From positions 1 to 10,719 of the forward strand of contig JAAYKZ010000087.1 in assembly GCA_012522165.1 (NCBI GenBank): 10,719 nucleotides of DNA, read 5' to 3'. The position numbers and the translations under genes were made by a program. Origin of the DNA: Clostridiales bacterium (GTDB lineage Bacteria > Bacillota > Clostridia > Caldicoprobacterales > UBA3941). A model generated the notes under the pieces. That model was not told the origin of the DNA. It saw only the letters and a list, made by a program, of their open reading frames with translations, and searched no databases. Positions 8,075-10,719 of the stretch are shown one piece after another; the stretch's first letter is position 1; each line of letters starts with the position of its first letter.

Positions 8075-8118
8075 AAAAAAGCATTAGGGAATTAGCTTGT
8101 TTTTCCCTAATGCTTTTA
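8075..8118 (-). terminator. Intrinsic terminator of the iclR-kdgA-kdgK operon
   Basis: Starting about 11 bases after the kdgK stop codon, the minus strand forms a 14-base stem, AAAAGCATTAGGGA with TCCCTAATGCTTTT (8104-8117 with 8077-8090). The loop is 13 bases, and the closing arm runs into TTTTTT (8075-8080) then AATT. It is perfectly paired with a proper T tract in the direction of transcription. Because the stem also starts with AAAA, it could act weakly in the other direction. Confidence 0.9.
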
Positions 8119-8128
8119 TCTCATCTTA

Positions 8129-9154
8129 TTATCTCTGTACTCGGCCTGATGCGTCGCCGCCCTTTAAGGTTTCTACCTCATCTACAGATACCAGGTTCAT
8201 ATCTCCTACAATAGTATGTTTGAGTGCTGAAGCAGCTACTGCAAATTCTAAGGCATCCTTATTACTATATCCGCATACTAAAGAGTAGATAAGTCCACCG
8301 CCAAAGGAGTCTCCCCCGCCTACTCTATCAACAATGTGTAGGTTATATTTCCTGGAGAATATATATTCATTGCCATCATAGAGCATGGCTGACCAGTTAT
8401 TGTCTGAAGCAGATAGGCTTTCTCTAAGAGTTATGGTAACAATTTTTAGGTTAAATCGTTCCATTAATTCTCTAGCTACGTATTTATAGCCTTCCATGTC
8501 CAGCTCTCCAGATGTAACATCGGTATCGGCTGCTTTTATTCCAAACACCTTTTCTGCATCTTCTTCATTAGCAACTACTACATCTACATATTCCATTAGT
8601 TTGCCCATAACCTGGCCTGCTTTCTCGGTAGACCATAGTTTTTTTCGATAGTTAAGATCACAACTAACAGTTAAGCCCATCTCTTTGGCTATTTTACAAC
8701 CTTCCTCTGTCAACTGGGCTACATTGTCTCCCAAGGCAGGAGTAATACCAGTAAAATGGAACCATTCCGCACCTTCAAATGCAGCTCTCCAGTCAATATC
8801 ACCAGGTTGAGCCTGAGATATGGAAGAATAGGCCCTATCATATACTACTTTGGAAGGTCTAACCGAAGCACCCTTTTCATAGAAATAGATACCTATACGC
8901 TCACCGCCTCTAGCGATAAAGCTAGTATCTACGCCATATTTTCTCAGTTCATTTATAGCTGCGTCTCCTATAGGATTGTTGGGAAGTTTTGTAACAAAAG
9001 CTGCATTTAGACCATAGTTGGCCAAAGACACTGCCACATTTGCCTCACCACCACCATATACTACTTCAAAACTGTTTGCCTGAACAAATCTTTGATGTTC
9101 TGGTGGAGATAAACGCAGCATAATTTCTCCAAAAGTAACTACTTTTTTTGACAT
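8129..9154 (-). CDS. kdgK: 2-keto-3-deoxygluconate (KDG) kinase, PfkB/ribokinase family
   Basis: The enzyme transfers phosphate from ATP to 2-keto-3-deoxygluconate, giving KDPG in the cytoplasm, which the neighbouring aldolase then cleaves. At 341 residues it is the normal length for the family. It opens MSKKVVTFGEIMLRLSPP, has the sugar-binding glycine motif YGGGEANVA (33-41), and carries the PfkB signature DRVGGGDSFGGG (276-287), with D282 as the expected catalytic base. GGGD in place of the commoner GAGD is, to my knowledge, usual in clostridial KDG kinases. The start at 9154 is supported by AGGAGG six bases upstream, and the 22-base gap to the aldolase gene makes co-transcription near certain. 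Other PfkB kinases (fructokinase, 5-dehydro-2-deoxygluconokinase) are possible in principle, but the aldolase and IclR neighbours favour KDG kinase. It is the last gene before the terminator. Confidence 0.9.
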   Translation of the reverse strand: MSKKVVTFGEIMLRLSPPEHQRFVQANSFEVVYGGGEANVAVSLANYGLNAAFVTKLPNNPIGDAAINELRKYGVDTSFIARGGERIGIYFYEKGASVRPSKVVYDRAYSSISQAQPGDIDWRAAFEGAEWFHFTGITPALGDNVAQLTEEGCKIAKEMGLTVSCDLNYRKKLWSTEKAGQVMGKLMEYVDVVVANEEDAEKVFGIKAADTDVTSGELDMEGYKYVARELMERFNLKIVTITLRESLSASDNNWSAMLYDGNEYIFSRKYNLHIVDRVGGGDSFGGGLIYSLVCGYSNKDALEFAVAASALKHTIVGDMNLVSVDEVETLKGGDASGRVQR

Positions 9155-9176
9155 TTGTATCCTCCTCTTTTAATCG

Positions 9177-9821
9177 TTATTTTTTTCTTGCCTTCCTGAT
9201 TTTTGCTATAAACTCCTCAGCTGTTTTTGTAATGGATTCATAATCCCCTGTCTTTGCTCCTTTAGTTAAGGCGCCACCAACCCCTACTGCCACAGCTCCA
9301 GCCTTAATCCAATCTTCAACGTTGTCTAAACTTACTCCACCCGTCGGCATAAGCTTTGCATATGGGATAGGTCCTAGAATAGATTTTATAATCTTTGGTC
9401 CAAACAACTCACCAGGGAATACTTTTATAATATCTGCCCCAGCTTCCATAGCCTCTACTACTTCCTTGATGGACATTGCTCCTGGCATACAGGGAACCCG
9501 ATACCTATTACACAGCTTGACAGTTTCTAAATTCAAATATGGACTGACTATATACTGTGCCCCTGCTAAAATTGCTATTCTAGCCGTTTCTGGATCCATT
9601 ACTGTACCAGCTCCTATTAGAATCTCCCCATTTCCATACACGTTAGACAAATCCCTAATCAGTTTATCGGCACCAGGAACAGTAAATGTGATTTCAATAC
9701 CTACTACTCCACCCTTAACACAGGCCTCAGCTATTCTAAAGGCCTCTTCGCTGGATTCAGCTCGAACAACTGCTACTAACCCACCTTCAATTATCTTGGT
9801 TATAACACGTTCCTTATCCAT
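9177..9821 (-). CDS. kdgA: 2-keto-3-deoxy-6-phosphogluconate (KDPG) aldolase
   Basis: A class I aldolase that cleaves KDPG to pyruvate and glyceraldehyde-3-phosphate, the final step joining hexuronate and Entner-Doudoroff routes to glycolysis. The 214-residue TIM barrel matches the KDPG/KHG aldolase family (called eda in enteric bacteria). Visible landmarks are GGLVAVVR (13-20), GIEITFTVPGA (41-51) with the likely catalytic E43, GAGTV (70-74), SPYLN (93-97), MPGAMS (112-117), the Schiff-base lysine K133 in DIIKVFPG, and phosphate-binding PTGGV (159-163) and VGVGG (179-183). The start at 9821 has a purine-rich AAAGGGGAAAG site upstream. It sits 27 bases after the regulator and 22 before the kinase, so the three genes form one operon. 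Some homologues also accept 4-hydroxy-2-oxoglutarate or KDPGal; the kinase partner argues for KDPG here. Confidence 0.92.
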   Translation of the reverse strand: MDKERVITKIIEGGLVAVVRAESSEEAFRIAEACVKGGVVGIEITFTVPGADKLIRDLSNVYGNGEILIGAGTVMDPETARIAILAGAQYIVSPYLNLETVKLCNRYRVPCMPGAMSIKEVVEAMEAGADIIKVFPGELFGPKIIKSILGPIPYAKLMPTGGVSLDNVEDWIKAGAVAVGVGGALTKGAKTGDYESITKTAEEFIAKIRKARKK

Positions 9822-9849
9822 GGCTTTCCCCTTTCATTTCTTATATTAA

Positions 9850-10617
9850 TTAGCCCTCAGTGTAACCCATCCTTTTGGAAATATCACTGGCGGCTTTTAT
9901 AACATACCCGGCTATTTCTTCATCGCGATCAGAAGATATAATATTTTTATTTCCAGATGTGCTGACAGCAGCGATAATCCGTCTTCTATAGTCATAGATG
10001 GGGGCTGCAATACATCTTATGCCCAATTCATGCTCCTCATTATCTCTAGCCCAACCTAATTTTTTAACTTCATTAATTTCTTCCAGTATCTGATCCAAAT
10101 CAGTTAATGTATTAGGAGTATAGGAAATCAGCTTATTTTTACCCAGTAGCTTACGAATATAATCAGAGCTTTTATCCGATAGCAACACCTTGCCTACTGC
10201 TGTGCAATACAGTGGTATTCTCTTTCCTATGGCTGAATACATTCGGATATTGTTATAGTGATCAATTTTATCTATATATACTGCTGCTTGGTCTCCCAGT
10301 GTAGCTAAATGAACAGGTTGGCCTGTTTGGGCTGATAAGTTCCTCAAATAAGGCTGGGCTTCAGTTTTCAATTCAACATTGTTTAAATATAAACTACACA
10401 GTTCTATAAATTTTAAACCTAAACGATAAGCCCCGGTATCCTGATTTTGTTCTATATAGCCCATCTCTGCCATAGTATTGAGAATCCTGTGTACAGTACT
10501 TTTATGAAGACCTGCTCTCTTGCTGATCTCAGTAACTCCTAATCCATCCCTCTCTACAGCTAAAGTCTCTAATATTTCAAATGCTCTAACTATTGATTGT
10601 ACCATTGCAGATGCCAT
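9850..10617 (-). CDS. IclR-family transcriptional regulator, probably of KDG/hexuronate catabolism (KdgR-like)
   Basis: A 255-residue cytoplasmic DNA-binding protein of standard IclR length. A winged helix-turn-helix occupies about residues 6-66; the recognition region is GVTEISKRAGLHKSTVHRIL (27-46), and the wing ends in GAYRLGLKFIEL. The effector-binding domain follows, with GKRIPLYCTAVGKVLLS (131-147) and the family signature near ELGIRCIAAPIYDYRRRIIAAVS. The ligand is not readable; by context it may be KDG or KDPG, as for enterobacterial KdgR. An in-frame TAG three codons upstream of 10617 rules out a longer form. The Shine-Dalgarno-like GAGGGG is 12 bases away, longer than usual, and a weaker ATAGG is closer, so translation may be modest, as suits a regulator. 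It heads the operon and a palindrome in its leader suggests autoregulation. The symbol kdgR is left out because the regulated genes are inferred only from adjacency. Confidence 0.88.
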   Translation of the reverse strand: MASAMVQSIVRAFEILETLAVERDGLGVTEISKRAGLHKSTVHRILNTMAEMGYIEQNQDTGAYRLGLKFIELCSLYLNNVELKTEAQPYLRNLSAQTGQPVHLATLGDQAAVYIDKIDHYNNIRMYSAIGKRIPLYCTAVGKVLLSDKSSDYIRKLLGKNKLISYTPNTLTDLDQILEEINEVKKLGWARDNEEHELGIRCIAAPIYDYRRRIIAAVSTSGNKNIISSDRDEEIAGYVIKAASDISKRMGYTEG

Positions 10618-10636
10618 ATATACCTATATCCCCTCT

Positions 10637-10653
10637 GTTTCATATTGTGAAAC
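10637..10653 (-). promoter_or_regulatory. Candidate operator for the IclR-family regulator
   Basis: A perfect inverted repeat, GTTTCA-N5-TGAAAC, lies between the predicted transcription start (about 10662) and the iclR start codon at 10617. IclR-family proteins bind short palindromes near their own promoters as dimers or tetramers, and enterobacterial KdgR sites also contain TTTCA/TGAAA-type half-sites. A protein here would block the promoter just downstream, giving repression of the whole operon. Binding itself is inference. Confidence 0.5.
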
Positions 10654-10668
10654 CATGTTCCTGTTTAT

Positions 10669-10698
10669 ATTATATCATAATATTTATATTATATGCAA
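10669..10698 (-). promoter_or_regulatory. Promoter of the iclR-kdgA-kdgK operon
   Basis: On the minus strand a perfect TATAAT (10669-10674), preceded by TGA as an extended -10, sits 18 bases after TTGCAT (10693-10698), a weak -35 (3 of 6). The extended -10 can make up for the poor -35. Transcription would begin near 10662, giving a leader of about 45 bases. The surrounding run of TATA repeats offers alternative -10 boxes, so the exact choice is uncertain. Confidence 0.55.
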
Positions 10699-10703
10699 CA
10701 AAA

Positions 10704-10719
10704 AGGGGCTGTTGCAAAA
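10704..10719. mobile_element. Possible terminal inverted repeat of an insertion sequence running out of the window
   Basis: The last bases, A-GGGGCTGTTGCAAAA, resemble the outer ends of several transposon families, with a CTGTTGCAAA core as in IS6-like elements (IS26 end GGCACTGTTGCAAA) and some IS1182-like elements of Firmicutes. No transposase, target duplication or second end is inside the window. TGCAACA at 10694-10700 also pairs with TGTTGCA at 10710-10716, so a plain hairpin is an alternative reading. Confidence 0.3.

Noticed and set aside
1..10719. CRISPR array, toxin-antitoxin, phage or defence island
   Set aside because: No direct repeat array, small paired genes, integrase or phage genes are visible. 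AddAB is core recombination machinery, and the other genes are sugar-acid metabolism.

Overview
The window is AT-rich, and every gene that can be supported lies on the minus strand. Gene content points to a low-GC Gram-positive bacterium, most likely a member of Clostridia: AddAB instead of RecBCD, strong purine-rich ribosome binding sites, and an IclR / KDPG-aldolase / KDG-kinase cluster. This taxonomic call is inference from protein style. No species is claimed.

Read in the direction of transcription (high to low coordinates), there are three blocks. (1) At 10617-8129 an IclR-family regulator, a KDPG aldolase and a 2-keto-3-deoxygluconate (KDG) kinase form a tight operon with 27- and 22-base gaps. 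It has a good promoter and a perfect 6+6 inverted repeat just downstream of the predicted transcription start, and it ends in a strong intrinsic terminator at 8075-8118. The kinase phosphorylates KDG and the aldolase splits the product into pyruvate and glyceraldehyde-3-phosphate, which is the last stage of hexuronate/pectin-sugar breakdown. (2) At 7949-770 are addB and addA, the two subunits of the AddAB helicase-nuclease that processes double-strand breaks for RecA. They overlap by 8 bases and have their own promoter, whose leader begins with a stem-loop. (3) At 586-1 is the N-terminal 195 codons of a sugar phosphate isomerase/epimerase (xylose-isomerase-like TIM barrel), which runs off the left edge.

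The main surprise is in addB. The reading frame is full-length (1155 codons) and looks family-like throughout, but codon 642 is an in-frame TAA (6024-6026) where relatives appear to have an acidic residue, most likely Glu. One substitution therefore separates the helicase-like half from the Fe-S nuclease half, while addA is intact. This is a recent nonsense mutation, a sequencing error or, less likely, a tolerated readthrough site.

The right edge ends in GGGGCTGTTGCAAAA, which resembles the terminal inverted repeat of some insertion sequences, so an IS may begin there. There are no tRNA or rRNA genes, no CRISPR array, and no stretch over 300 bases without a gene. I found no convincing previously undescribed system.
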